Origin: Herbaspirillum sp. WKF16 | Lineage (GTDB): Bacteria; Pseudomonadota; Gammaproteobacteria; Burkholderiales; Burkholderiaceae_D | Reading direction: 5' to 3' | Assembly (NCBI RefSeq): GCF_028993615.1 | Contig: NZ_CP118632.1 | Location: 124,001-188,000 of the forward strand | DNA length: 64,000 nucleotides | Shown here: positions 9,603 to 18,517 of the stretch, piece after piece | How the letters are laid out: every line of letters starts with the position of its first letter | Position numbering within the stretch: position 1 is the first letter of the stretch | Translations under genes and position numbers: made by a program | The notes under the pieces: model-generated | The model's database searches: none | Seen by the model: only the letters and a program-made list of their open reading frames with translations | What the model was told of the DNA's origin: nothing

Positions 9603-9848
9603 TCATTGAGTCTGTTTTTGCTGGGCTTCCAGCTCGGCAACACGCGCCTCCAGCGCCTCCAGGCGGGCCCGGGTCTTGGCCAGCACCTGGGCCTGGACGT
9701 CGAATTCCTCGCGCGTGACCAGGTCCAGCTTGGCAAAGCCCTGGCTCAGCATGGCCTTGACGTTCTTCTCGATGTCCTTGGCCGGGGAGTGCTCGATCGC
9801 CTTGTTGATTTTGGATTGCAGGTCTTCAAAGAATTGGGGCTTGTCCAT
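9603..9848 (-). CDS. ubiK: Ubiquinone biosynthesis accessory factor UbiK
   Basis: UbiK (formerly YqiC/DUF526) is a small coiled-coil accessory protein that helps ubiquinone synthesis under aerobic growth. The 81 residues match the family: MDKPQFFEDLQSKINKAI, then KLDLVTREEFDVQAQVL, then a C-terminal coiled coil (ARLEALEARVAELEAQQ). A typical Shine-Dalgarno (AGGAG read on the minus strand) precedes the ATG at 9848. It sits 76 bases upstream of comM and may be cotranscribed. Confidence 0.92.
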   Translation of the reverse strand: MDKPQFFEDLQSKINKAIEHSPAKDIEKNVKAMLSQGFAKLDLVTREEFDVQAQVLAKTRARLEALEARVAELEAQQKQTQ

Positions 9849-10028
9849 GTCGGATCTCCTGGGCGGGTTGCTGTTGCGTCAAGTTTAGCCGTTTCCGGGC
9901 CATTCACAAACTCCGGCCCAGGTTCAGACCGCGGATTGGCGAGTTCGTGCCCGGCGGGAGATGGCAGCGCGGGCATGCCTTGTGGAAATGTGCCGACTTG
10001 GTGATTCGCCTGGCCAAAGGCCCCTCGC

Positions 10029-10129
10029 GCACCAAAATGTGTTTGCCGTCCGGCAGGAATGGTTAATGAAAAGAAATCAATGTCGCACCAATTTCGTGCC
10101 ATCTGTGCCGACATGCACTATTTTGGTCT
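10029..10129 (+). promoter_or_regulatory. NtrC-like enhancer sites upstream of nlmA-glnK-amtB
   Basis: Two copies resemble the NtrC dyad GCAC-N7-GTGC: a perfect one at 10085-10099 (GCACCAATTTCGTGC) and one with a degenerate right half at 10115-10129 (GCACTATTTTGGTCT). They are 30 bp apart, on the same face of the helix. A weaker half-site (GCACCAAAATG) lies at 10029. Relative to the predicted sigma-54 start near 10227, the two better sites centre at about -135 and -105, as in classical glnA enhancers. The spacing argument is inference from known NtrC promoters. Confidence 0.78.
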
Positions 10130-10199
10130 ATAACTCCAAAAAAAACGGTTCGAATATCTTGTTTCTCTGAAAAAGCGGAGGGCGTCGCCGTGAAAGGAC

Positions 10200-10216
10200 T
10201 TGGCACGGCTCCTGCT
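10200..10216 (+). promoter_or_regulatory. Sigma-54 (RpoN) promoter of nlmA-glnK-amtB
   Basis: TTGGCACGGCTCCTGCTA matches the sigma-54 consensus TGGCACG-N4-TTGC at every position but one, with GG (10202-10203) and GC (10214-10215) at the required spacing. Transcription should start near 10227, leaving a leader of about 50 bases before the nlmA ATG. Together with the upstream NtrC-like dyads this predicts induction under nitrogen limitation. Confidence 0.9.
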
Positions 10217-10277
10217 ACATGGTTTGGGCAAAACAAAAAAACGATTAATTGTTCAACAGCAAACCAGAGGGAAAGTC

Positions 10278-11075
10278 ATGAAGAAACTGATTCTTGCAAC
10301 TGCAATCGCAGCATCGTTCGTTTCCACCGTGGCGCGCGCAGAAGACGCCAAGCCGGACAACGAATTCAGCTTCAACGCCGCCGTCGTGAACGACTACCGC
10401 TATCGCGGCCTGACCCAGACCCGCTTCGATCCGGCATTGCAAGTCGGCGCTGACTACACCCATAACCCGACCGGCCTGTACGCCGGCACCTGGCTGACCA
10501 ACATCAAGTGGATCAAGGATGCTGGCACCAACACCAATACCAGCACCAAGGGCGATATCGAGTGGGATATCTACGGCGGCAAGCGCGGCGACATCGGCGG
10601 CGGCTTCACCTACGACGTCGGCGGCCTGTACTACTACTACCCGGGCAACACCCTGGCCAACAGCGGCTCCAAGAACGCCAACACCTTCGAGCTCTACGGC
10701 CAGATCGGCTACGGCCCGGCCTACTTCAAGTATTCGCATGCGCTGACCAACCTGTTCGGCGCCGTCGACAGCAAGAACAGCCAGTACTTCGACCTGGGCG
10801 CCAACATCGACACCTTCTACGGCGTGATCCTCGGCCTGCACCTTGGCCACCAGACCGTCAAGGGCAAGCCTAACGGCGTGTCCAACAGCCAGTACAGCTA
10901 CACCGACTGGAAGGTCGGCCTGTCCAAGACCTTCGAAGAAGCCGCCGGCATCACGCTGGGCGTGGCCTACGTCGGTACCGACCTGAAGGATGGCGTGAAC
11001 CTGACGCCGGCTTCCGATGGTGCGAAGAATGTCGGCAAGAAGGGTATTGTCGTTTCCGTCAGCAAGACTTTCTAA
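10278..11075 (+). CDS. nlmA: TorF-family putative porin NlmA, first gene of the glnK-amtB operon
   Basis: A 265-residue exported protein with a clear signal peptide (MKKLILATAIAASFVSTVARA, cleavage before EDAKPD). The mature part is rich in alternating aromatic/polar strands (DYRYRGLTQTRFDPALQVG, YDVGGLYYYYPG) and ends in a terminal Phe (VVSVSKTF), as outer-membrane beta-barrels do. The TorF family is described as putative porins. In Herbaspirillum seropedicae the orf1/nlmA gene precedes glnK and amtB under NtrC and sigma-54 control, which matches this layout. The ATG at 10278 is preceded by AGAGGGAAAG. The role is probably uptake of a nitrogen source across the outer membrane (inference). 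Confidence 0.88.
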   Translation: MKKLILATAIAASFVSTVARAEDAKPDNEFSFNAAVVNDYRYRGLTQTRFDPALQVGADYTHNPTGLYAGTWLTNIKWIKDAGTNTNTSTKGDIEWDIYGGKRGDIGGGFTYDVGGLYYYYPGNTLANSGSKNANTFELYGQIGYGPAYFKYSHALTNLFGAVDSKNSQYFDLGANIDTFYGVILGLHLGHQTVKGKPNGVSNSQYSYTDWKVGLSKTFEEAAGITLGVAYVGTDLKDGVNLTPASDGAKNVGKKGIVVSVSKTF

Positions 11076-11426
<351 letters not shown>

Positions 11427-11441
11427 AAAAGGGGAATTCTA

Positions 11442-12977
11442 ATGAGCATGAAGAAAATGTTTTCCAGCGCCGTCGCCATTGGCGCTTTGCTGTTGGCGGT
11501 AGGTTTTGCCGCACCGGCCCAAGCGCAGGACGCGCCCAAGCCTGAAGCAGCAGCGGCAACCGCCGCCGCACCCGCCGCTGCGGCCGAAGCTCCCAAGGCT
11601 GCTGCCGCTGCGCCTGCCGCAGCCGCGCCCGCCGCGGCTCCTGCTGCGGCCGCCGCCGCTCCCGCGCCTGTTCCCAACAAGGGCGACACCGCGTGGATGC
11701 TGGTGTGCACCGCGTTCGTGATCCTCATGACCCTGCCCGGCCTGGGCCTGTTCTACGGCGGCCTGGTCCGCAGCAAGAACATGCTGTCGGTGCTGATGCA
11801 GTGCTTCATGATCTTCTCGCTGATCTACATCCTGTGGTTCGTCTACGGCTACAGCATCGCGTTCACCGAAGGCGGAGCGTTCTTCGGCGGCTTCGATCGC
11901 CTGTTCCTGCACGGCCTGACCGGCGACTCCAATACCGCCACCTTCAGCAAGGGCGTCGTGATTCCCGAGCTGGTGTTCGTGGCCTTCCAGGGTGCGTTCG
12001 CGGCCATCACCGTGGCGCTGATCATCGGCTCCTTCGCCGAGCGCGTGAAGTTCTCGGCAGTGATCCTGTTCTCGATCCTGTGGTTCACCTTCTCCTACCT
12101 GCCGATGGCGCACATGGTCTGGTTCTGGCCTGGTCCGGACGCCTTCACCGACGCCGCCGCCGCTGAAAAGGCGACCGCGATCTCGGGCTGGCTGTTCCAG
12201 AAGGGCGCGCTGGATTATGCCGGCGGCACCGTGGTGCACATCAACGCCGCCGTGGCGGGCCTGGTCGGTTCCTACGTGATCGGCAAGCGCGTCGGTTTCG
12301 GCAAGGAAGCCTTCAAGCCGCATAGCCTGACCCTGACCATGGTCGGCGCCTCGCTGCTGTGGTTCGGCTGGTTCGGCTTCAACGCAGGCTCGGGCCTGGA
12401 AGCCAACGGCGGCGCCGCACTGGCCTTCGTCAACACCATCCTGGCAACCGCCGCCGCTGTCCTGTCCTGGAGCTTCGGCGAATGGATCGGCAAGGGCAAG
12501 CCCTCGATGCTGGGTGCTGCTTCGGGCGCCGTCGCCGGCCTGGTGGCCATCACTCCGGCTGCCGGCTTCGTCGGCGTGATCGGCGCGGTCGTCATGGGCC
12601 TGCTGGCTGGCCTGCTGTGCCTGTGGGGCGTTACCGGCCTCAAGAAGCTGCTGGGTTCCGACGACGCGCTTGACGTGTTCGGCGTGCACGGCGTGGGCGG
12701 CATCCTGGGCGCCATCCTGACCGGCGTGTTCGCTGCGCCGAGCCTGGGCGGCACCGGCATCTACGACTACGTGGCCAACGCGGTCGCTCCCGACTATTCG
12801 ATCGGCGGCCAGGTGTGGATCCAGTTCCAAGGTGTGCTGACTACCCTGGTGCTGTCGGGCGTGGTCTCCTTCATCGCCTACAAGATCGTCGACGTGGTGA
12901 TCGGCCTGCGCGTGACCGAAGAGGAAGAGCGCGAAGGCCTGGATATCTCCAGCCACGGCGAATCGGCCTACCACTGA
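11442..12977 (+). CDS. amtB: Ammonium transporter AmtB with Ala/Pro-rich N-terminal extension
   Basis: A 511-residue trimeric ammonium channel. A signal peptide (about residues 1-28, ending PAQAQ) is followed by an unusual Ala/Pro-rich stretch (about residues 29-77). The eleven-helix Amt core then begins at DTAWMLVCTAFVILMT. Both pore histidines are visible, in PMAHMVWFWPG and in FGVHGVGGILGA, and the cytoplasmic tail ends EEREGLDISSHGESAYH. The start has an AGGGGAA ribosome site. It is the last gene of the NtrC/sigma-54 operon and is followed by a strong terminator. Low-complexity periplasmic extensions on AmtB occur in other betaproteobacteria, and their role is unknown. Confidence 0.96.
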   Translation: MSMKKMFSSAVAIGALLLAVGFAAPAQAQDAPKPEAAAATAAAPAAAAEAPKAAAAAPAAAAPAAAPAAAAAAPAPVPNKGDTAWMLVCTAFVILMTLPGLGLFYGGLVRSKNMLSVLMQCFMIFSLIYILWFVYGYSIAFTEGGAFFGGFDRLFLHGLTGDSNTATFSKGVVIPELVFVAFQGAFAAITVALIIGSFAERVKFSAVILFSILWFTFSYLPMAHMVWFWPGPDAFTDAAAAEKATAISGWLFQKGALDYAGGTVVHINAAVAGLVGSYVIGKRVGFGKEAFKPHSLTLTMVGASLLWFGWFGFNAGSGLEANGGAALAFVNTILATAAAVLSWSFGEWIGKGKPSMLGAASGAVAGLVAITPAAGFVGVIGAVVMGLLAGLLCLWGVTGLKKLLGSDDALDVFGVHGVGGILGAILTGVFAAPSLGGTGIYDYVANAVAPDYSIGGQVWIQFQGVLTTLVLSGVVSFIAYKIVDVVIGLRVTEEEEREGLDISSHGESAYH

Positions 12978-13026
12978 TCGCCTGCAACAGAGTCTTATTC
13001 CTTCGGGGCCGGCGACGGTCCCTTTC

Positions 13027-13053
13027 AAAGGCGCCCTTCGGGGCGCCTTTTTT
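13027..13053 (+). terminator. Terminator of the nlmA-glnK-amtB operon
   Basis: An 8-bp GC stem (AGGCGCCC pairing with GGGCGCCT) closed by a TTCG tetraloop is followed by six T. The UUCG loop makes this very stable. Confidence 0.94.
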
Positions 13054-13289
13054 ATTGGCGCCGTTTCCGCCAGGGAAATAAATAATTCCCGACCATTTGA
13101 CTCGGGCTCTTTAAAAAGACGCGGCGGCCGCCATCTGGATGACCTGAACTCCCGTCCGGCGCCGGAGCGGATCCCGGAAATGGTTTTGGTGAAATGGCAA
13201 CGCGGCCGTCTTGCGCGTTGCAACACGATTTCAGGAATCCGCTAAAATCAACATTCGCAGCCGGCATTTCTAAATTGTTAAGGTCTTTT

Positions 13290-14588
13290 ATGGTCCCGCA
13301 TCTTGTCACCGCTCTGAATGGTCCCCTGCTGGAGCTGGAGAAGAAAATCCTGGGCGCCACGCCGGCCATCGAACGCTGGTTCCGCATGGAGTGGCAAGAG
13401 CACACGCCGCCGTTCTATTGCTCGGTCGACCTGCGCAATGCGGGTTTCAAGCTGGCGCCGGTCGACACCAACCTGTTCCCGGGCGGCTTCAACAACCTCT
13501 CGCCCGAGATGCTGCCTTTGGCGGTGCAGGCGGCGATGGCGGCCATCGAGAAATATTGTCCCGACGCAAGAAACCTGCTGCTGATCCCGGAAAACCATAC
13601 CGGCAACACCTTCTACCTGCAAAACATCGGCCGGCTGATGCAGATCTTCCGCCAGACCGGGCTCAACGTACGCCTGGGCACCCTGGCGCCGGATGTCACC
13701 AAGCCGAAGAACATTGAGCTGCCCGACGGCACCAGCATCACGCTGGAGCCGCTGGAGCGCTCCTCCAACGGCCGCCGACTGGGCTTGAAGAACTTCGATC
13801 CCTGTACCGTGCTGCTCAACAACGATCTCTCCATCGGCGTGCCGTCGGTGCTGGAGGGCCTGCATGAGCAGAGCGTGCTGCCGCCGCTGCATGCCGGCTG
13901 GGCGCTGCGCCGCAAGAGCAACCACTTCGCCGCCTACGACGACGTGGTCAAGAAATTCGCCAAGATGGTCGAGGTCGACCCGTGGATGCTCAACCCGATG
14001 TTCGCCAAGGTCGGCGACATCGACTTCCAGGAGCGCACCGGTACCGACGCGCTGGCCGACAGCGTGTCCTCGCTGCTGTCGAAGATCCGCAAGAAGTACA
14101 AGGAATACGGCATCAAGGAACAGCCCTTCGTGTTCATCAAGGCCAATGCCGGCACTTACGGCATGGGCATCATGGCCGTCAAGGACGCCAGCGAGGTCAA
14201 GGACCTGAACCGCCAGCAGCGCACCAGGATGGTGGCCGGCAAGGAAGGGCTGGAGGTGTCCGAAGTGATCGTGCAGGAAGGCGTGCATTCCTTCGAGCGC
14301 ATCAATGAAGCCGTGGCCGAGCCGGTGGTCTACATGATCGACCGCTACGTGGTGGGCGGCTTCTATCGCGTGCACGCCGACCGCGACGTCAACGAAAACC
14401 TGAACGCCCCCGGCGCGCACTTCGTGCCGCTGGCCTTCGCCCAGCAGCACGCCTTGCCGGACGTGCACGCCAAGCCCGGCACCGCCGCGCCCAACCGTTT
14501 CTACATGTATGGCGTGGTGGCGCGTCTGGCGCTGCTGGCCGCATCGCTGGAGATGGAAAAGACCGATCCGAACCCGGAAGTCTATTGA
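13290..14588 (+). CDS. gshA: Glutamate-cysteine ligase, type III (ferrooxidans family)
   Basis: This enzyme catalyses the first step of glutathione synthesis, the ATP-dependent joining of Glu and Cys. The 432 residues from ATG 13290 (MVPHLVTALNGPLLELEKKI) match the betaproteobacterial GshA type first seen in Acidithiobacillus, not the E. coli type. Recognisable segments are FYCSVDLRNAGFKLAPVDTN and FIKANAGTYGMGIMAVKD, the latter an ATP-grasp-like glycine-rich segment. A longer reading frame to 13194 is unlikely, because AAGG sits just before 13290. A TAAAAT box at 13243-13248 may be the -10 of its promoter, but the -35 is poor. gshB follows after 44 bases. Confidence 0.93.
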   Translation: MVPHLVTALNGPLLELEKKILGATPAIERWFRMEWQEHTPPFYCSVDLRNAGFKLAPVDTNLFPGGFNNLSPEMLPLAVQAAMAAIEKYCPDARNLLLIPENHTGNTFYLQNIGRLMQIFRQTGLNVRLGTLAPDVTKPKNIELPDGTSITLEPLERSSNGRRLGLKNFDPCTVLLNNDLSIGVPSVLEGLHEQSVLPPLHAGWALRRKSNHFAAYDDVVKKFAKMVEVDPWMLNPMFAKVGDIDFQERTGTDALADSVSSLLSKIRKKYKEYGIKEQPFVFIKANAGTYGMGIMAVKDASEVKDLNRQQRTRMVAGKEGLEVSEVIVQEGVHSFERINEAVAEPVVYMIDRYVVGGFYRVHADRDVNENLNAPGAHFVPLAFAQQHALPDVHAKPGTAAPNRFYMYGVVARLALLAASLEMEKTDPNPEVY

Positions 14589-14632
14589 CGGCATAATCAC
14601 CCACCAGCCAAGCCCAACAGGACGCCAGCAAC

Positions 14633-15583
14633 ATGAAAATCGCTTTCCTCGCCGATCCGCTCGATACGTTCAAGACGTACAAGGATTCCACCTTCGCCAT
14701 GATGCGCGAGGCCGCCCGCCGCGGCCATGCCATCTACGCGTTCGAGCAGGCCGACCTGGTGCTGGAGAACGGGCTGGTGACGGCCGGCGCCTTCAAGGTC
14801 ACGCTGACCGGCGAGGCCGACGACTGGTATCGCGCCGACAAGCCGGCCGCCTGTTTCCTGTCGGAGTTCGACGCCGTGATCGTGCGTAAGGATCCGCCGT
14901 TCGACATGGAGTACATCTACACCACCTACCTGCTGGAGCTGGCCGAGAAGCAGGGCGCGCGGGTGTACAACAAGCCGGCCGCGATCCGCAGCCACAACGA
15001 GAAACTGGCGATCGCCCAGTTCCCGCAATACACCGCGCCCACCCTGGTCACGCGCGACGCCAAGCGCCTGCGCGACTTCCATGGCGAGCACCAGGATGTG
15101 ATCCTCAAGCCGCTCGACGGCATGGGCGGCATGGGCATCTTCCGCATCAAGGCCGACGGCATGAACCTGGGCTCCATCATCGAGACGCTGACCGACAACG
15201 GTCAACGCACGATCATGGCGCAGCGTTTCATTCCTCAGATCAGCGCCGGCGACAAGCGCATCCTGCTGATCGGCGGCAAGGTCGTGCCCAACGTGCTGGC
15301 GCGCATTCCGCAGGGCAATGAAGTGCGCGGCAACCTGGCCGCCGGCGGCCTGGGCCGTGCACAGCGGGCCTCCGAGCGCGATTTGGAAATCGGCGAGGCG
15401 CTGGCGCCTGTGCTGTATGAACGTGGATTGTTGCTGGTCGGGCTGGATGCCATCGGCGACTATCTCACGGAGATCAACGTGACGAGTCCAACCTGCTTCC
15501 AGGAAATCACCCAGCAGACCGGCTTCGATGTGGCGGCGATGTTCGTCGACGCGCTTGAAGCCGCCGCAGGTGCAGGAGCATAA
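14633..15583 (+). CDS. gshB: Glutathione synthetase
   Basis: An ATP-grasp ligase that adds glycine to gamma-Glu-Cys. The 316-residue length is standard. Landmarks are MKIAFLADPLDTFKTYKDST, the RKDPPFDMEYIYTTYLLE motif, the ATP-grasp lysine region VILKPLDGMGGMGIFR (about residues 158-173) and the C-terminal YLTEINVTSPTCFQEI. It lies directly between gshA and the PTS EIIA gene, so glutathione synthesis and the PTS proteins may share a transcript. Confidence 0.97.
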   Translation: MKIAFLADPLDTFKTYKDSTFAMMREAARRGHAIYAFEQADLVLENGLVTAGAFKVTLTGEADDWYRADKPAACFLSEFDAVIVRKDPPFDMEYIYTTYLLELAEKQGARVYNKPAAIRSHNEKLAIAQFPQYTAPTLVTRDAKRLRDFHGEHQDVILKPLDGMGGMGIFRIKADGMNLGSIIETLTDNGQRTIMAQRFIPQISAGDKRILLIGGKVVPNVLARIPQGNEVRGNLAAGGLGRAQRASERDLEIGEALAPVLYERGLLLVGLDAIGDYLTEINVTSPTCFQEITQQTGFDVAAMFVDALEAAAGAGA

Positions 15584-15649
15584 ATGGGCTCGGTGGAGCA
15601 TGACGGGCTGCTCGGGGAAAAGCGCGTCGCATCGGATGGCAACAATTTC

Positions 15650-16060
15650 ATGGTTGGAATTCTTCTTTTGACGCACGCCCCGCTGGGGCAAGCTTTTCTG
15701 GATGCCGCGACCCACGTCTTCCGTGGCCGGCCCGAACGGATAGAGGCGATCGACGTGGTCGCCGACCAGAATCCCGCGGATGTGCAAAAACTGGCGATCG
15801 AGGCGGTCAAGCGCCTCGACGACGGCAGCGGCGTGCTGGTGATCACCGACGTCATGGGCGGCACGCCTTCCAACTGCACGGGTTTCCTGTGCGGCCTGGA
15901 AAACGTCTCGGTGATCGCCGGCATCAGCCTGCCGATGCTGTTGCGCGCGCTGACCTACCGCAACGACACCCTGGACGTGGTGGTCGAGATGGCGCTGGCT
16001 GGCGGCCAGAACGGCGCGGTGCGCATCGACAATCGCATCCGCGTGGCGGCATCGGCCTGA
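15650..16060 (+). CDS. PTS EIIA component, mannose/fructose-subfamily type
   Basis: A 136-residue EIIA of the mannose-type fold: MVGILLLTHAPLGQAFLDAA with the phosphorylatable His9, and TDVMGGTPSNCTGFL near residues 65-80. The first in-frame ATG (15584) would add 22 polar residues ahead of a conserved family start, so I prefer 15650, although its ribosome site is weak. No EIIB or permease gene is present. The HPr and EI genes follow. In betaproteobacteria such incomplete systems are thought to be regulatory rather than for sugar uptake (inference). Confidence 0.88.
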   Translation: MVGILLLTHAPLGQAFLDAATHVFRGRPERIEAIDVVADQNPADVQKLAIEAVKRLDDGSGVLVITDVMGGTPSNCTGFLCGLENVSVIAGISLPMLLRALTYRNDTLDVVVEMALAGGQNGAVRIDNRIRVAASA

Positions 16061-16113
16061 CGGGACAGCGGCGCCGGACATCGCGCAAGAGACATAAAAA
16101 CGAAAGCTGAAAA

Positions 16114-16383
16114 ATGATTCAAAAAGAACTAGAGATCGTCAACAAGCTCGGCCTGCATGCGCGCGCCTCCGCCAAATTCACCCAGCTCGCCGGCAAGTTC
16201 AAGAGCGAAGTCTGGATGACCTTCAACAAACGCCGCGTCAACGCCAAGTCCATCATGGGCGTGATGATGTTGGCCGCCGGCAAGGGCAGCGTGATCAGCC
16301 TGGAAACCAACGGCGAGGACGAACAGGAATGCTTCGCCGCGCTGGAAGCCCTGATCGCCGACAAGTTCGGCGAAGGCCAGTAA
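16114..16383 (+). CDS. ptsH: Phosphocarrier protein HPr
   Basis: An 89-residue HPr that relays phosphate from EI to EIIA. His15 sits in the canonical NKLGLHARASAKF motif, and Ser46 (NAKSIMGVMMLAAGKGS) is at the position that HPr kinase modifies in bacteria that have it. It lies 53 bases after the EIIA gene and 264 bases before ptsI. That gap contains a long perfect hairpin. Confidence 0.97.
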   Translation: MIQKELEIVNKLGLHARASAKFTQLAGKFKSEVWMTFNKRRVNAKSIMGVMMLAAGKGSVISLETNGEDEQECFAALEALIADKFGEGQ

Positions 16384-16458
16384 GCGCCCGGCGCATCCTT
16401 GCCGCGGCATTGCGCCGCAGCATTCGTTACCCGCTGGAATACTTCTTGCGACATGGTT

Positions 16459-16497
16459 CATGCCGGGGCGGCGCTCAACAGGCGCCGCCCCGGCATG
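16459..16497 (+). other. 16-bp perfect inverted repeat between ptsH and ptsI
   Basis: The arm CATGCCGGGGCGGCGC (16459-16474) pairs perfectly with 16482-16497 around a 7-base loop. Only a short T-run (TTTT at 16503-16506) follows, about 5 bases after the stem. It could be a weak terminator or attenuator setting the ptsH:ptsI ratio, or an mRNA-stabilising hairpin. The rest of the 264-base gap shows nothing clear. Confidence 0.85.
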
Positions 16498-16647
16498 CAT
16501 GGCTTTTCAACCAGGCTGCCCGTTTTTCTATTCCCCGGATTTCGCGATGTCGGCGATTGCCAAACCGTCATTTGTTCGGTAACTTCCTCGAAGCTACCGC
16601 GACCAGAACATACGGCGGAATATAAAAACCAGGCAGGAGATAACGCG

Positions 16648-18435
16648 ATGGCTTCTTTCAGCTTACATGGAATCGCGGTGTCGCAAGGCATCGCCATCGG
16701 ACGCGCGCACTTGATGGCGCCGGCCGCGCTGGACGTCAAACATTACCTGATCGCCGACGAGCAGGTCGAGGCCGAGATCGAGCGCCTCAAGAGCGCCATC
16801 AAGGCGGTGCACGAAGAGCTGCACGCCATCCGCTCCGACCTCCCCAAGGACGCGCCCGCCGAGCTGGGCGCCTTCATCGACGTACACTCCCTGATCCTGT
16901 CGGACCCGATGCTCTCGGAGGTGCCGCAGAACATCATCCGCAACCGCTACTACAACGCCGAGTGGGCGCTGGTCACCCAGATCGACGAGCTCTCGGCGCA
17001 GTTCGACGAGATCGAGGATCCGTACCTGCGCGAGCGCAAGGCCGATATCCAGCAGGTCGGCGAGCGCATCCTGAAGGTGCTGACCGGCAGCGCCATTCAC
17101 CTGCCGCCCACCGGCGAGGCCGCCGCCAACATCATCGTGGTGGCGCACGACATCTCGCCGGCCGACATGCTGCAGTTCCGCGACAGCGCCTTCGCCGGTT
17201 TCGTCACCGACCTGGGCGGCCCCAACTCGCACACCGCCATCGTCGCCCGCAGCCTGGACATCCCGGCCGCCGTCGGCATGCACAACGCCTCGGTGCTGGT
17301 GAAGCACGACGACCTGCTGATCATTGACGGCGACGCCGGCGTGGTGATCGTCGATCCTTCGCCGCTGGTGCTGGCGCAATACCGCGCGCGCCAGGAGCGC
17401 ATGCTGCGCGAGCGCAAGAAGCTCTCGCGCCTGAAGAAGACGCCGGCCATCACCCAGGACGGCGAACCGATCACGCTGCTGGCCAACATCGAATTGCCGG
17501 CCGACGCCGCCAATGCCTGGGAAGCGGGCGCGATGGGCATCGGCCTGTTCCGTTCCGAATTCCTGTTCATGGGGCGCGCCGGCCATCTCGAGAAATTCCC
17601 CAGCGAGGACGAGCAGTTCGAGTCGTACAAGCAGGCGGTGATCGCCATGAAGGGCCGCGTCGTCACCATCCGCACGCTCGATGTGGGCGCCGACAAGCCG
17701 TTGGACGAAGACGAGGAAACCGCGCTGAACCCGGCGCTGGGCTTGCGCGCCATCCGCTATTGCCTGTCCGAGCCGCAGATGTTCCTCACGCAGCTGCGCG
17801 CCATCCTGCGCGCCTCCGCCTTCGGCCCGATCAAGCTCTTGGTGCCGATGATGGCGCACGCCTTCGAGATCGACCAGACCCTGGCCATCATCGAACAGGC
17901 CAAGCAGCAGCTGCGCGAGCGCAAGCAGAAGTTCGACGAGGAGATCCCGGTCGGCGCCATGATCGAGATCCCGGCGGCGGCGCTGGCCTTGCCGCTGTTC
18001 ATCAAGCGCCTGGATTTCCTCTCCATCGGCACCAACGACCTGATCCAGTACACGCTGGCCATCGACCGCGTCGACCACGAGGTGGCGCACCTCTACGATC
18101 CGCTGCATCCGGCGGTGCTGTTCCTGTTGTCGACGGTGATCTCGCAGGGCCGCAAGGCCGGCATCCCGGTCTCGGTGTGCGGCGAAATGGCGGGCGACGT
18201 GAAGTGGACGCGCCTGCTGCTGGGCATGGGTTTGCTGGAGTTTTCGATGCATCCCTCGCAGATCCTGTCGGTGAAGAACGAGATCCTCAACAGCGACCTG
18301 CGCCTGCTGGAGCCGCAGGTGAAGAAGGTGACGCGCGCCAGCGAGCCGGCCGCCATTGCCGCCGCCATGGCGCAGCTGCAGGCGCTGGTGGCCGAGCCTG
18401 AGGTCAAGGAAACCAAGGTCGCGCGGCGCCGCTGA
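16648..18435 (+). CDS. ptsI: PTS enzyme I (phosphoenolpyruvate-protein phosphotransferase)
   Basis: EI takes phosphate from PEP and passes it to HPr. The 595-residue protein has the swivelling phospho-His domain with GGPNSHTAIVARSLDIPAAVG (first half; His195) and the C-terminal PEP-binding barrel with GIGLFRSEFLFM, GTNDLIQYTLAIDR and VSVCGEMAGD (Cys511). It lacks the GAF domain of nitrogen-type EI (PtsP), so it is the sugar-type enzyme although no permease is nearby. ATG 16648 is preceded by AGGAGA. The in-frame upstream start at 16399 would cross the ptsH-ptsI hairpin and is rejected. Confidence 0.96.
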   Translation: MASFSLHGIAVSQGIAIGRAHLMAPAALDVKHYLIADEQVEAEIERLKSAIKAVHEELHAIRSDLPKDAPAELGAFIDVHSLILSDPMLSEVPQNIIRNRYYNAEWALVTQIDELSAQFDEIEDPYLRERKADIQQVGERILKVLTGSAIHLPPTGEAAANIIVVAHDISPADMLQFRDSAFAGFVTDLGGPNSHTAIVARSLDIPAAVGMHNASVLVKHDDLLIIDGDAGVVIVDPSPLVLAQYRARQERMLRERKKLSRLKKTPAITQDGEPITLLANIELPADAANAWEAGAMGIGLFRSEFLFMGRAGHLEKFPSEDEQFESYKQAVIAMKGRVVTIRTLDVGADKPLDEDEETALNPALGLRAIRYCLSEPQMFLTQLRAILRASAFGPIKLLVPMMAHAFEIDQTLAIIEQAKQQLRERKQKFDEEIPVGAMIEIPAAALALPLFIKRLDFLSIGTNDLIQYTLAIDRVDHEVAHLYDPLHPAVLFLLSTVISQGRKAGIPVSVCGEMAGDVKWTRLLLGMGLLEFSMHPSQILSVKNEILNSDLRLLEPQVKKVTRASEPAAIAAAMAQLQALVAEPEVKETKVARRR

Positions 18436-18481
18436 CGCGCCGCATATGCGCACCGGGCCGCTCGCGCGCGACCCGGTGCGT

Positions 18482-18510
18482 TTGACTGGCCCGCCCGACT
18501 TGGGTATTCT
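18482..18510 (+). promoter_or_regulatory. Sigma-70 promoter of metX-metW
   Basis: TTGACT (18482-18487) and TATTCT (18505-18510) are separated by 17 bp, close to consensus. Transcription would start about 18517, at the first base of the SAM-II-like element. Confidence 0.82.
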
Positions 18511-18517
18511 TACGCCA

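Noticed and set aside
13211..13248. Promoter for gshA
   Set aside because: TAAAAT at 13243 is a fair -10, but no -35 box lies at a proper distance. It is mentioned only in the gshA entry.
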